Counted from the stretch's first letter, positions 45,736 through 54,488 are shown. The stretch is DNA of 64,000 nucleotides from Pseudoalteromonas umbrosa (GCF_030125375.1 NZ_JASJUU010000001.1:1347354-1411353); one strand, 5' to 3'. Notes: a model not told the origin generated them from the letters alone. Made by a program: numbers and translations.

Positions 45736-46647
45736 ATGGCTCGCTTTATTACATCGATAAAACACCTTCATTTATGGGCACTGCTTATCGTGTCTGTCGC
45801 CATCACAATATTAATGGCAATACACTTTGGTGAATTAAAGCCTTACACCCAGTTCGAAATACTTGACGCGATTGGTGAAGGAGGACTTGCTGCCATGTCT
45901 TTAGTGTGGCTAGTTGCAACATTACTGAGCCGTCCGCGAGGACGCGTTACAACAGCACTTTCTTTTGGCCTCACCTTAATGCTGATTTCATTGCTCTTAG
46001 ATTGCCTAGATGAGTTCTTTTCTTTTAACCACATTCATCCAACTCTTAGCTCACTCGAAGCCTTCCCCGCACTGCTCGGTATGATTGTGATGAGTATTGC
46101 CATGTATTGGTGGTATCAAGAGCAAACTTTTTTAAACTTAACGTTATTAAGAAAAGAGCGACACTTTAGAGAACATACCTTTACCGACTATGTGACCGGT
46201 TTATACAGTGCGCGCTACATGGAAAAGCAAATTGACGCGGAGGTTTCGCAGCTCATCGATAAGGGTACTCGGTTCTGTGTTGCAATTTTAGACTTAAAAG
46301 CCTATGGCCGATTTTGCTTTGAGCAGGGTATCACCAGAGGCGAACTATTACTTCGCGACACAGGACAATTGATCACCCTAAATATTCGAGGCTGTGACCT
46401 TGCCTGCCGTTACGCTGGGGATAAATTCATTGTCTTATACCCTGCGACTGGTCTCAGTACTGCCATAGACATCACAAACAGAGTATGCAGTGCCGCAAAA
46501 GTCCACCATCAGTACGATAAAGATCTCGTCACGTTAAACCCTAGAACCCTGCACTATGCGTGCATTGAAGTTTCACTTGCAATGCAAAGTGAACAGATCT
46601 TTGAGCAGCTGATGGCTCAACTTGCACATAATAAGCAGGCTTGTTAA
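45736..46647 (+). CDS. Membrane protein with degenerate GGDEF domain
   Basis: 303 residues. Four membrane helices (about 10-30, 47-65, 73-92, 108-127), then a GGDEF-fold domain (about 140-290). The active site reads AGDKF (227-231) instead of GG(D/E)EF, and metal-binding residues are replaced (LDLKAYG for DxDxFK), so cyclase activity is unlikely. The RxxD inhibitory site is kept (RGCD, 218-221), five residues before it. The protein may be a c-di-GMP receptor. Its stop overlaps the AraC start by one base (TAATG). Confidence 0.86.
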   Translation: MARFITSIKHLHLWALLIVSVAITILMAIHFGELKPYTQFEILDAIGEGGLAAMSLVWLVATLLSRPRGRVTTALSFGLTLMLISLLLDCLDEFFSFNHIHPTLSSLEAFPALLGMIVMSIAMYWWYQEQTFLNLTLLRKERHFREHTFTDYVTGLYSARYMEKQIDAEVSQLIDKGTRFCVAILDLKAYGRFCFEQGITRGELLLRDTGQLITLNIRGCDLACRYAGDKFIVLYPATGLSTAIDITNRVCSAAKVHHQYDKDLVTLNPRTLHYACIEVSLAMQSEQIFEQLMAQLAHNKQAC

Positions 46648-47639
46648 TGCCTTACTTTGAATCAAGCGACCTCAGGTTTAGCAGCCATCAATTGTTAGAA
46701 CCACTGGTTGAGCTTGCAAAACAACGGGGAATACATCCAGACAAAGCGCTCAAAGGCACTAAGATATTTTACAAGGATTTCGAAACCCAAAGCCACAAGT
46801 CTAGTTATGCGCAACTAGAAAAGATCATAACAAACATCACAAAACACAATTTGAGCCAAGACATTAGCTTTGTGTTGGGTCAACACTTATTACATAGTCT
46901 CTGTGCTAAATATGCATCGTATTTATTTCATTGTATCGACTTGAAAGCGCTGCTGGTAGCCTGTAAGCAGCTCGAGAGTGACCTATTTCCCTACTTCAGC
47001 ACTCGTATGCTTAGAGAAGGGAAAGCTATTCATTTACTTGTAAACCCCGCTGTCAGTGAGCCATCCCCTTGCACCTATCAATTTTTACTCGAAGTTTGGC
47101 TCAGCCTAATAAATGGCTTTATCAAATGGCGGTTCAACAATTTAGAGATACAATTTCAGCTGCCCTATATCACGCCTACGCACATTGAACATTACCATGC
47201 CATACAGGTTGGTACGCTATCATTTGGTCACCACGCCTGTACTGTCGAGATCCGAAAAACTGCACTTCAGACGCGGCAATACGATGCCGTTTCAGCTTTA
47301 CAAAGCAATCTAGCCACTTTGCAGCCCTGCACATCTATGGGCTTTTTATCTTATGCAGAAACGTTTTTGATCCATCACCCCAAAGCATGCTTAGAAGATC
47401 TTGCCAACCATTTTAAAGTTAGCGAAGCCACAATGAAAAGAAAGCTCAGTCAACATAACAGTCAATTCAGTAGCTTGAAAGACAGAGTGCTTAGCCAGCA
47501 GGCTGCATTTTGTATTCAACAACAAGGTTACTCAAATGCACAGGTAGCAAAAGCACTCGCGTTTAACGATTTACCTAATTTTCGCCGCGCGTTTAAACGC
47601 TGGTTTGGTGTCACACCGTCAGAGCTTCGAAATACTTAG
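46647..47639 (+). CDS. AraC-family transcriptional regulator
   Basis: About 330 residues. The N-terminal part (about 10-190) resembles the Arabinose_bd-type domain of OruR/ArgR-like AraC proteins, and the C-terminal helix-turn-helix (about 232-325) includes LEDLANHFKVSEATMKRKLSQ and the second helix set ending FRRAFKRWFGVTPSELR. Translationally coupled to the degenerate GGDEF gene, which suggests the membrane protein controls it or is controlled with it. Ligand unknown. Confidence 0.9.
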   Translation: MPYFESSDLRFSSHQLLEPLVELAKQRGIHPDKALKGTKIFYKDFETQSHKSSYAQLEKIITNITKHNLSQDISFVLGQHLLHSLCAKYASYLFHCIDLKALLVACKQLESDLFPYFSTRMLREGKAIHLLVNPAVSEPSPCTYQFLLEVWLSLINGFIKWRFNNLEIQFQLPYITPTHIEHYHAIQVGTLSFGHHACTVEIRKTALQTRQYDAVSALQSNLATLQPCTSMGFLSYAETFLIHHPKACLEDLANHFKVSEATMKRKLSQHNSQFSSLKDRVLSQQAAFCIQQQGYSNAQVAKALAFNDLPNFRRAFKRWFGVTPSELRNT

Positions 47640-47731
47640 ACAGTACCCGAGTGTTGCCTGCTCACAATGAATATCTCATGGAATGTTTGTTGCTTATATT
47701 TCATACGCTCAATCTCATTTTAAGGATAAAG

Positions 47732-48181
47732 ATGATCAGTAACATTACAGCCAATTCTCACCAAGCCCCAAGTGGACATCAAACTTTAAAAAACCGCCAA
47801 GCCGTGACTGAATCAAGCTCAGTCAATAGTGCTCAAACAGATACTCATAGTAATATACGCAGTAGGCAATTTGATTTTTCTAATATGACATTAGAAGAGC
47901 AATCAAATGCCGCTGAGACGCTTTATCAGCAAGGCGTGTTAAGCCTTGGCGAGGTTGCATTTTTAACTGGGCGATATAATTTAATTAAACATGATGGTGA
48001 ACTCGGCGGGACGACGCTTGCACAAGCAAAAACTGAAAAGTTCGATGTGATAGGTCAATTAAAAGAAAACTTATCCGCCGTTAAAAGTCAGAGCGCAGCA
48101 ACACAAGATGTGGTCAGAAATTATGAAACTATGATCAACAAACTTGAAGTGTATCAGTTCGGCTTTCATACAAGCGCATAA
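47732..48181 (+). CDS. Small soluble protein of unknown function
   Basis: About 149 residues. Ser/Thr/Gln-rich, disordered first 50 residues, then a helical region (SNMTLEEQSNAAETLYQQGVLSLGEVAFLTGRYNL) and a coiled C terminus. The pattern EEQxxxAExLYxxGxLSLxExAxLT resembles small motility- or regulator-associated proteins but no family is certain. The ATG at 47732 has AAGGA 5 nt upstream; the open frame reaches 27 codons further back. Confidence 0.75.
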   Translation: MISNITANSHQAPSGHQTLKNRQAVTESSSVNSAQTDTHSNIRSRQFDFSNMTLEEQSNAAETLYQQGVLSLGEVAFLTGRYNLIKHDGELGGTTLAQAKTEKFDVIGQLKENLSAVKSQSAATQDVVRNYETMINKLEVYQFGFHTSA

Positions 48182-48213
48182 TTATCAATTGTGGTAATTC
48201 AACCGTAAAAAAT

Positions 48214-48245
48214 GAAAAAAGCCGCGGCATAATGCACACGGCTTC
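48214..48245 (-). terminator. Terminator of etfBA
   Basis: Read on the minus strand, AAGCCG and CGGCTT form a stem (48239-48244 with 48219-48224) followed by a run of six T. Stands 16 nt after the etfA stop. Confidence 0.75.
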
Positions 48246-48260
48246 AACAACCAGAATAGG

Positions 48261-49187
48261 TTACAGAGCTTGTTCTAGCTCAGGTAATACGTCAAATAAG
48301 TCGGCGACTAGGCCATAGTCAGCAACTTGGAAAATCGGTGCTTCTGGATCTTTGTTTATGGCTACAATGACTTTAGAGTCTTTCATACCAGCAAGGTGCT
48401 GAATAGCACCGCTAATGCCCACCGCAATGTACAGATCTGGAGCGACAATCTTACCTGTCTGACCGACTTGCATATCATTTGGTACAAAGCCAGCATCAAC
48501 TGCAGCACGAGATGCACCAATTGCTGCACCTAGCTTGTCAGCAACACCGTTTAATAGTGCAAAGTTATCGCCGTTTTGCATACCGCGACCACCTGAGATA
48601 ATCACAGGTGCAGCAGTTAATTCTGGGCGCTCTGATTCAGTTTGCTCAACACCAACAAAACTGCTTAGGCTGTTAGCTGCGCCATTTGATAGAGACTCTA
48701 CAGACACAGGGCCCTGCTCGCCCGCAGCATCAAATGCACTTGCACGAACAGTGATAACTTTTTGTGACTCAAGTGATTTAACCGTCGCAATCGCGTTACC
48801 CGCATAAATTGGGCGCTTAAAGGTATCTGCATCTACTACGTCGATAATTTCAGAGATTTGTGATTTATCCAGTAGCGCCGCAACGCGAGGTAAAATGTTT
48901 TTACCAGTTGTAGAAGCACTCGCTAAGATATGGCTGTAACCACCTGCCAACTCGACCACTAAATCAGCGGTGTTCTCAGCTAATTGGTGCTCAAAATTAG
49001 CATCGTCTACTAATTTGACTGACGTGACGCCAGCAATACCAGCAACAGAGTCTGCCGCAGCAGCCACATTGCTACCCGCGACTAATACATCAACATCACC
49101 ACCAATTTTAACAGCCGCAGTGATCACCTTTGCGGTTTCTGGCTTCAATACGCCATTTTCATGTTCTGCAATAACTAATACGCTCAT
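48261..49187 (-). CDS. etfA: Electron transfer flavoprotein alpha subunit
   Basis: 308 residues, family length. Binds FAD and, with EtfB, carries electrons from acyl-CoA and other dehydrogenases to ETF-ubiquinone oxidoreductase. Diagnostic C-terminal block [34 protein letters not shown], with ISGGRGMQ before it. Overlaps etfB by 4 nt (ATGA). Strong terminator downstream. Confidence 0.98.
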   Translation of the reverse strand: MSVLVIAEHENGVLKPETAKVITAAVKIGGDVDVLVAGSNVAAAADSVAGIAGVTSVKLVDDANFEHQLAENTADLVVELAGGYSHILASASTTGKNILPRVAALLDKSQISEIIDVVDADTFKRPIYAGNAIATVKSLESQKVITVRASAFDAAGEQGPVSVESLSNGAANSLSSFVGVEQTESERPELTAAPVIISGGRGMQNGDNFALLNGVADKLGAAIGASRAAVDAGFVPNDMQVGQTGKIVAPDLYIAVGISGAIQHLAGMKDSKVIVAINKDPEAPIFQVADYGLVADLFDVLPELEQAL

Positions 49188-49936
49188 GAGATCACCTTTG
49201 CTTCTGTCTTAAGTTTTGTTACTAGCTCTTCAACGCTCTCTACAATGACACCTGCTTCACGCTTAGCAGGCTCATCGACTCTAACAAGCTCAACACGAGG
49301 TGTTAAATCCACACCCAATGAGTCTGCTGCAATAACATCTAGCGGCTTACGCTTTGCTTTCATGATGTTAGGCAGTGTTGCATAACGTGGCTCGTTTAAG
49401 CGAAGGTCTGTGGTTACAATCGCTGGTAACGCTAGTGAGACAGTTTGTAGACCACCGTCTACTTCACGAGTTACCACAGCATTTGAGCCTTCAATAACAA
49501 GCTTAGATGCAAACGTACCTTGACCACGTTTAGTCAATGCACCTAGCATTTGTCCAGTTTGGTTGTTATCAGCATCAATTGACTGCTTACCAAGAATGAC
49601 CAATTCAGGGTTTTCTTGTTCTACTAATTTAGCCAGTAATTTAGCAACATGAAGAGATTCTAATGTTGCATCTGTTTCGATGTGGATTGCCTTGTCAGCA
49701 CCAAGTGCCAGCGCAGTACGAAGTTGTTCTTGGCAAGCTTTATCACCGATAGATACGGCTATTACTTCAGTTGCACTACCTGCTTCTTTTAATCTAATCG
49801 CTTCTTCTACTGCGATTTCGCAAAACGGGTTCATGGCCATCTTTACATTTGTAAGATCAACATCGCTGTTATCTGCCTTGACTCTCGCTTTGACGTTGTA
49901 GTCAATCACGCGTTTGATTGGTACAAGTACTTTCAT
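49184..49936 (-). CDS. etfB: Electron transfer flavoprotein beta subunit
   Basis: 250 residues. AMP-binding subunit of [22 protein letters not shown] at the N terminus, [40 protein letters not shown], and the docking-loop region near [17 protein letters not shown]. First gene of the etfBA operon, divergent from the ETF-QO gene, with two palindromic sites in the gap. Confidence 0.98.
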   Translation of the reverse strand: MKVLVPIKRVIDYNVKARVKADNSDVDLTNVKMAMNPFCEIAVEEAIRLKEAGSATEVIAVSIGDKACQEQLRTALALGADKAIHIETDATLESLHVAKLLAKLVEQENPELVILGKQSIDADNNQTGQMLGALTKRGQGTFASKLVIEGSNAVVTREVDGGLQTVSLALPAIVTTDLRLNEPRYATLPNIMKAKRKPLDVIAADSLGVDLTPRVELVRVDEPAKREAGVIVESVEELVTKLKTEAKVIS

Positions 49937-49967
49937 GGTTACTCCATCATCTGGTTATTTGTATAGC

Positions 49968-49981
49968 TGACGCGTACGTCA
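49968..49981. promoter_or_regulatory. LiuR-like palindrome, site 1
   Basis: TGACGCGTACGTCA: arms TGACG and CGTCA around CGTA. Same pattern as site 2 (TGACGTnnACGTCA with two changes). 32 nt upstream of etfB. Confidence 0.5.
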
Positions 49982-50014
49982 ATGAAACAATTTGATGAAA
50001 CCAGCCTACTTCCT

Positions 50015-50032
50015 GTTGACGTAAACGTCAAC
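50015..50032. promoter_or_regulatory. LiuR-like palindrome, site 2
   Basis: GTTGACGTAAACGTCAAC: two perfect 8-bp arms around AA. Resembles the LiuR (MerR-family) operator reported for branched-chain amino acid and ETF genes in gammaproteobacteria, from memory. About 80 nt upstream of each divergent gene. Confidence 0.65.
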
Positions 50033-50111
50033 CTAAAATAACCTTAGCTTAACGTAAAAAGAACTTAACTCGAGTTTAAGTTAATCTACCGTCAATGTAT
50101 ACGAGGTAAAA

Positions 50112-51761
50112 ATGGTCGAACGTGAAACCATGGAATTTGATGTCGTCATAGTGGGGGCGGGCCCTGCGGGTCTATCATGCGCTATTCGACTTGCTCAACA
50201 AGCACAGCAAAAAGAACAAGAACTCATGATCTGTGTGGTAGAAAAAGGCTCTGAAGTGGGTGCGCATATTTTGTCCGGTGCGGTATTCGAAACCAAAGCA
50301 CTCGATGAACTCATCCCTGATTGGGCACAAAAAGGGGCTCCAGTCACTACCAAAGTCACTGAAGACGAGATCTACCTATTCAAAGATGAGCAAAACGCGA
50401 CAAGCTTGCCGCACATGGTGGTGCCAAAAACATTTAAAAACGACGGTAACTATATCGTTTCAATGGGTAATGTCTGTCGTTGGTTAGCAGAGCAGGCAGA
50501 AGAGCTCGGCGTTGAGATCTTCCCGGGATTTAGTGCACACTCTTTAATCATCGAAGACAAAGAAGTAAAAGGCATTGTCACAGGTGACATGGGCTTAGAT
50601 AGAGATGGCCAACCAAAAGACACTTATATGCCAGGTATGGAGCTTAGAGCCAAATACACTGTATTCGCCGAAGGTTGCCGAGGACACCTTGGTAAGCAGC
50701 TAATCAAAGAATTTGAGCTAGATAAAGATGCGACACCTCAGCACTACGGTATTGGCTTTAAAGAAATTTGGCAAATAGACCCTGAAAAACACAAAGAAGG
50801 GACTGTCGTGCATGGTACAGGCTGGCCTCTTGATAACGAGACGCATGGTGGCTCGTTTATGTATCATGCCGAAAATAACCAAGTTGTGGTGGGTCTTATT
50901 ATCGACCTGAACTACAAAAACCCATATCTTAGCCCCTTTGATGAATTTCAACGCATGAAACACCACCCTGTCTTTAAGCAAACACTTGAAGGCGGCGAGC
51001 GTATTTCATACGGTGCTAGAGCCATTGCCAAAGGCGGCTTACATGCTTTACCAAAAATGCACTTCCCAGGTGGTTTATTGATCGGTTGTGATGCGGGGAC
51101 TTTGAACTTTGCAAAGATCAAGGGTAATCATACAGCAATGAAATCAGGGATCATTGGCGCAGATACCATTATCGAAGCACTCTCACAAGAAGATGCGAAA
51201 GCAGATTTACACAGCTTCGATGATAAGTTTAAAGCTAGCTGGCTACACGAAGAGTTATATCAGTCTCGTAATTTTGGCCCTGCCATGCACAAGTTAGGCC
51301 GCTACTTAGGTGGTGCTTACAACATGATTGACCAAAACTTTTTCTCCGGCGCTTTACCGTTCACCATCAAAGACATCAGCAAGGATTATGAATCATTGAG
51401 ACTTGCAAAAGATGCAACAGAAATCGCTTATCCAAAACCAGATGGCAAACTCAGCTTTGACAAACTCTCTTCGGTGTTTTTATCTAATACGAACCATGAA
51501 GAAGTGCAACCATGCCACCTGCAGTTAGCAGATAGTACGATCCCTATTTCAGTGAACCTTGAGCAGTACGCTGAGCCTGCACAGCGCTATTGCCCTGCCG
51601 GTGTTTACGAAGTGAATGAAAATGAAGAAGGTGAGAAACAGTTTGTCATCAATGCACAAAACTGCATCCACTGTAAGACCTGCGATATCAAAGATCCCAG
51701 CCAAAACATTACTTGGGTAACCCCTGAAGGCGCAGGCGGTCCCAACTACCCGAATATGTAA
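50112..51761 (+). CDS. Electron transfer flavoprotein-ubiquinone oxidoreductase
   Basis: 549 residues, normal for ETF-QO. FAD-binding VVIVGAGPAGLSCAIRLAQ near the N terminus, the GxGWPLD membrane-facing block, GGLLIGCDAGTLNFAKIKGNHTAMKSG, and a C-terminal 4Fe-4S site with Cys in RYCPAGVYEV and NCIHCKTCDIKDPSQNITWVTPEGAGGPNY. Passes electrons from ETF to the quinone pool. GAGG precedes the ATG. Terminator follows 32 nt after the stop. Confidence 0.97.
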   Translation: MVERETMEFDVVIVGAGPAGLSCAIRLAQQAQQKEQELMICVVEKGSEVGAHILSGAVFETKALDELIPDWAQKGAPVTTKVTEDEIYLFKDEQNATSLPHMVVPKTFKNDGNYIVSMGNVCRWLAEQAEELGVEIFPGFSAHSLIIEDKEVKGIVTGDMGLDRDGQPKDTYMPGMELRAKYTVFAEGCRGHLGKQLIKEFELDKDATPQHYGIGFKEIWQIDPEKHKEGTVVHGTGWPLDNETHGGSFMYHAENNQVVVGLIIDLNYKNPYLSPFDEFQRMKHHPVFKQTLEGGERISYGARAIAKGGLHALPKMHFPGGLLIGCDAGTLNFAKIKGNHTAMKSGIIGADTIIEALSQEDAKADLHSFDDKFKASWLHEELYQSRNFGPAMHKLGRYLGGAYNMIDQNFFSGALPFTIKDISKDYESLRLAKDATEIAYPKPDGKLSFDKLSSVFLSNTNHEEVQPCHLQLADSTIPISVNLEQYAEPAQRYCPAGVYEVNENEEGEKQFVINAQNCIHCKTCDIKDPSQNITWVTPEGAGGPNYPNM

Positions 51762-51793
51762 AACCAACCAATTATTTACATATCCTAAATTGC

Positions 51794-51817
51794 AAGGGGC
51801 GAAATGCCCCTTTTTTT
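51794..51817 (+). terminator. Rho-independent terminator of the ETF-QO gene
   Basis: Stem AAGGGGC / GCCCCTT with a GAAAT loop, followed by a run of T. 32 nt after the stop. Confidence 0.9.
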
Positions 51818-51855
51818 CTATACTTACCTCAGACTCAAAAAATGATGAGGTACAC

Positions 51856-52338
51856 ATGGCCAATCAATCAGAAGTGATTTTCAGATTTTTAGCAGAACCG
51901 ACCGATGTCAATTTTGGTGGGAAAGTACACGGTGGTGTTGTTATGAAGTGGATAGATCAAGCTGGTTACGCCTGTGCTGCTGGCTGGAGCGGTGCTTATT
52001 GTGTAACCGTATCCGTAGCTGGCGTTCGCTTTCACAGGCCTATTTTAGTTGGTCAGATTGTTGAGGTTTCTGCAAAAATTGCGCATACCGGCAAAACCAG
52101 TATGCAAATTTTTATTCAGGTTCGATGCGGCGATCCGCAAAAGCAACACATGGTCGAAACCAACCACTGTATCATTAGCTTTATCGCGATGGATCAAGCT
52201 GGTTACCCCATCCCAGTTTCAAAGTTTGTAGCTCAAACACCAGAGCAAAAAGCACTAGAACAATATGCCATCAAAATGAAAGATATTGCGATTCAAACAG
52301 AATCTTTACTGCAAGCTACATTCGACCAAGATGAATAG
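51856..52338 (+). CDS. Acyl-CoA thioesterase (hotdog fold)
   Basis: About 160 residues. The YciA/BACH hotdog pattern: FRFLAEPTDVNFGGKVHGGVVMKWIDQAGYACA, VAGVRFHRPILVGQIVEVSAKI, and MVETNHCIISFIAMD. The conserved Asn/Asp-G-H-G... catalytic region (NFGGKVHGGVVMKWID) is present. Expected to hydrolyse short or medium acyl-CoAs. The ATG at 51856 has GAGG 5 nt upstream; the frame is open upstream into the terminator, which rules out the longer start. Confidence 0.88.
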   Translation: MANQSEVIFRFLAEPTDVNFGGKVHGGVVMKWIDQAGYACAAGWSGAYCVTVSVAGVRFHRPILVGQIVEVSAKIAHTGKTSMQIFIQVRCGDPQKQHMVETNHCIISFIAMDQAGYPIPVSKFVAQTPEQKALEQYAIKMKDIAIQTESLLQATFDQDE

Positions 52339-52376
52339 TAAAAATGAGCAATGGCAATTGCTCATTTATTTAGAGG

Positions 52377-52892
52377 TTAGCTAACTAACTGACGTTGTAA
52401 CGACTTAAGCTCGCTCAGTGAACGTACGATATAGAGTTGTTTGTCACTGGCGATGTTTGTTAAGTTCTGTTCAAACTCATCATTCCAAAACTGTCGCGAT
52501 AGTTTTAAGTAATGATATGACTGGCGCGTACCTTGTATAATCGAACACCCTTGTGGCCACCCTTCTGGGGTTTTAATTAAGCCCTTAATTGCGCGCTTTG
52601 TCACAAGCCAGTAGCTCAACCAATAGGGTAAGTCGATATAAATAAGTGTATCAGCGTGAGCTAAGCGCTGCTTGAAAGAACCCAACGGACCCAACCCTTC
52701 TAAAATCCAGCTAGGTTGCTGTAAAATTTTGTCGTGGTTGTCATCAAACTGCGTTCGTGAGATTTGGCTGCCATCTTGATTAAACACCATGATATCTAAT
52801 TGATGCAGAGGTAAGCCTACCTGTTTTGCTAAATATTTACTAAATGTCGATTTGCCACTGCCGGGCTTACCAAATACGGCGACTTTTTTCAT
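52377..52892 (-). CDS. P-loop nucleotide-kinase-like protein (topology-modulation/FlaR type)
   Basis: 171 residues. Walker A GKPGSGKS at 8-15, then LPLHQLDIMVFNQDGS and WILEGLGPLGSFKQRLAHADTLIYIDLPYWLSYWLVTKRAI, the pattern of the adenylate-kinase-like family sometimes labelled DNA topology modulation or FlaR. Substrate unknown. AAGGA stands before the ATG. Preceded on the same strand by a complete attenuator with its own promoter, so its transcription appears to depend on amino acid supply. Confidence 0.82.
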   Translation of the reverse strand: MKKVAVFGKPGSGKSTFSKYLAKQVGLPLHQLDIMVFNQDGSQISRTQFDDNHDKILQQPSWILEGLGPLGSFKQRLAHADTLIYIDLPYWLSYWLVTKRAIKGLIKTPEGWPQGCSIIQGTRQSYHYLKLSRQFWNDEFEQNLTNIASDKQLYIVRSLSELKSLQRQLVS

Positions 52893-52928
52893 TTATTTTC
52901 CTTAATGATTTGTCTCCCAATACCGCAT

Positions 52929-52985
52929 AAAAAAACCCGCCGTATTGGGCGGGTTTGATAAAATCTTTGCACATCAAATCCCACC
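52929..52985 (-). promoter_or_regulatory. Transcription attenuator: competing antiterminator and terminator
   Basis: Read on the minus strand. The antiterminator pairs GGTGGG(A)TTTGAT (52985-52973) with ATCAAACCCGCC (52959-52948): 12 pairs, one G-U and one bulged A, 13-nt loop. The terminator pairs AAACCCGCC (52956-52948) with GGCGGGTTT (52941-52933) across CAATAC and ends in a T run (52935-52929). Both use 52948-52956, so they exclude each other. A third hairpin, CATCATTCC with GGAATGGTG around ATA, overlaps the end of the leader ORF and the antiterminator arm. The kinase-like start is 36 nt further on. Confidence 0.75.
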
Positions 52986-52989
52986 ATTC

Positions 52990-53043
52990 CTATGGAATGA
53001 TGATAATAATGTGTCGAATATTCTGATTAATTATTTTGTGCAT
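52990..53043 (-). CDS. Ile-rich leader peptide of the attenuator (17 residues)
   Basis: ORF reads MHKIINQNIRHIIIIIP, eight Ile in 17 residues, five of them consecutive and just before the stop. The Ile codons run into the first arm of the pause hairpin, as in amino acid attenuators: a ribosome stalled at them would free the antiterminator arm. The ATG falls at the predicted transcription start with no ribosome-binding site, so translation would have to be leaderless. That is the weak point. Confidence 0.55.
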   Translation of the reverse strand: MHKIINQNIRHIIIIIP

Positions 53044-53049
53044 TTTATC

Positions 53050-53078
53050 AGCATATCTGTACCTGTATTTTTTGTCAA
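53050..53078 (-). promoter_or_regulatory. Strong sigma-70-type promoter of the attenuator transcript
   Basis: TTGACA (53078-53073), 17-nt spacer, TATGCT (53055-53050) on the minus strand. The -35 is a perfect match and the spacing is ideal. It lies just after the GNAT stop codon. Predicted start is near 53043. Confidence 0.75.
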
Positions 53079-53091
53079 AACTGTTTTTTAT

Positions 53092-53529
53092 CTACAGGTA
53101 CTTTTCCATCAAAATTAGAGGCTTTTCTTGATGCTGCGAAGTTTTAAACTGTTTATAACCCAATTTATTATAGATATGTAACCCGCGCTGGTTTGACTCA
53201 AACACGTCCAGCCAGATCCTTTGAGTATCAAAATGCGCCATGCAGTACTGTTCCATTTGTACAATCGCTTGCTGTCCAATTCCACGAAATTTGCTATCGA
53301 CAACAATTCGTCTAAATTCAACTTCTCTGTTGGCTTGTCGCGCTAAGATGATAAATCCGGATAAAGCCTTATGCGATAATATCGATAAGTAAATGACATC
53401 CTGCTTGTGCATTTCAGTTTGATGTTGCGCTTTCGTATAAGGAATGATGAATTGCGTGGTATCACTGCGTCGCTCCATCTCGATGAAGGCATCAATATGT
53501 TCGGCGATAGAGGGGATGAGTTTAAGCAT
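53092..53529 (-). CDS. GNAT-family N-acetyltransferase
   Basis: 145 residues, one GNAT domain. Acetyl-CoA-binding segment RRIVVDSKFRGIGQQAIVQMEQYC (RGIGQQ as the Q/RxxGxG/A motif) and the C-terminal LDVFESNQRGLHIYNKLGYKQF. Acceptor unknown. The 3' end abuts the attenuator promoter. Confidence 0.87.
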   Translation of the reverse strand: MLKLIPSIAEHIDAFIEMERRSDTTQFIIPYTKAQHQTEMHKQDVIYLSILSHKALSGFIILARQANREVEFRRIVVDSKFRGIGQQAIVQMEQYCMAHFDTQRIWLDVFESNQRGLHIYNKLGYKQFKTSQHQEKPLILMEKYL

Positions 53530-53622
53530 GATTTGTGCTACTGAGTTTTTATTCGTATATGAATTAAGAAAGTTCTATAGCTTAAAGAGGAACCTAAGCC
53601 CCTCTTAACCGTTGCATCAGCA

Positions 53623-54012
53623 CTATTTGCGTACTGCAATCGCTTCAATTTCGATGTTTACATCTTTTGGCAAGCGCGCAACCTCAACACACGAACGCGC
53701 AGGGTAGTTAGCAACTTGATGCTCATCGAAGAAATTACCGTACACCTCGTTAACTGTACCAAAGTCATTTAGATCTTTAACGAATACAGTAAGCTTTACA
53801 ATATCTGCAACACTCAAGCCCGAAGACTCAACTACTGCTTTAACATTCTCAAGTGATTGTCTTGCTTGATCAGCAATGGCTTCAGGTACTTCACCTGTCG
53901 TTGGGTTTACCGGGATCTGACCAGAAGTCATTACCATGTTTCCTAAGTCAACCCCTTGAACATATGGGCCAATTGCCGCAGGCGCAGATTCTGTATGCAA
54001 AACTTTAGTCAT
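53623..54012 (-). CDS. ridA: RidA reactive enamine/imine deaminase
   Basis: About 129 residues. Hydrolyses 2-aminoacrylate and related enamines formed by PLP enzymes such as IlvA. SAPAAIGPYVQGVDLGNMVMTSGQIP, QARQSLENVKAVVE and ARSCVEVARLPKDVNIEIEAIA are nearly those of E. coli RidA, including the substrate-binding Arg in PARSCVEV. The ATG giving MTKVLHTES is the family start; an upstream ATG four codons earlier has no ribosome-binding site. Confidence 0.96.
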   Translation of the reverse strand: MTKVLHTESAPAAIGPYVQGVDLGNMVMTSGQIPVNPTTGEVPEAIADQARQSLENVKAVVESSGLSVADIVKLTVFVKDLNDFGTVNEVYGNFFDEHQVANYPARSCVEVARLPKDVNIEIEAIAVRK

Positions 54013-54128
54013 TTTAATTTCCATTTCAGGTTAGTGGATAAACTGCGCTTATAGTCTCCGCCTTTTGGATTTTTTTCAAGTGCTTGAGGAAGGTTTGTGG
54101 GCTGGTTAAAACCAATTAAATCACTTCG

Positions 54129-54488
54129 CTATGCCAGTTTAAGTACCAGATCCGTGAGTAGTTCAGGTGTAAATGGCTTTGATATATAACCGTTTACACC
54201 CAACTCTTTCATCTCAAGTATTTTTTCTGGCGTGGTATCACCAGTGAGCATGATCACTTTCGTATGACGACAAGCCGGGTTTTTCTTCATTCTTTTAATG
54301 AGCTCCAACCCATTGATTTTTGGCATATTCCAATCGGTTACGATTAAATCGTAACACTTAGCCGACATGGCTTTGAGTGCCTCTTCACCATTGGATGCCT
54401 GTGTTAGTTCTTTAAATCCTCGTTCTTGCAGGCTTTCACTGATAAGCTCTCTCATAAAGTAGGTATCATCTACGATCAAAATCTTCAT
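54129..54488 (-). CDS. Single-domain CheY-like response regulator
   Basis: 119 residues, receiver domain only. Acidic pocket in ILIVDDTYFMRE, phosphoacceptor Asp in DLIVTDWNMPKING, Thr in VIMLTGDTT, Lys in GYISKPF. No output domain, so it acts by protein contact. The ATG at 54488 has a clear AAGGAAGG upstream. No kinase gene adjacent. Confidence 0.95.
   Translation of the reverse strand: MKILIVDDTYFMRELISESLQERGFKELTQASNGEEALKAMSAKCYDLIVTDWNMPKINGLELIKRMKKNPACRHTKVIMLTGDTTPEKILEMKELGVNGYISKPFTPELLTDLVLKLA

Noticed and set aside
52929..52985. The attenuator region considered as a T-box or metabolite riboswitch
   Set aside because: No specifier loop or T-box sequence, T-boxes are not expected in gammaproteobacteria, and the leader ORF with an Ile run explains the structure better.
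53115..53321. Alternative open frame inside the GNAT gene
   Set aside because: Overlaps a recognisable acetyltransferase in another frame and has no independent support.
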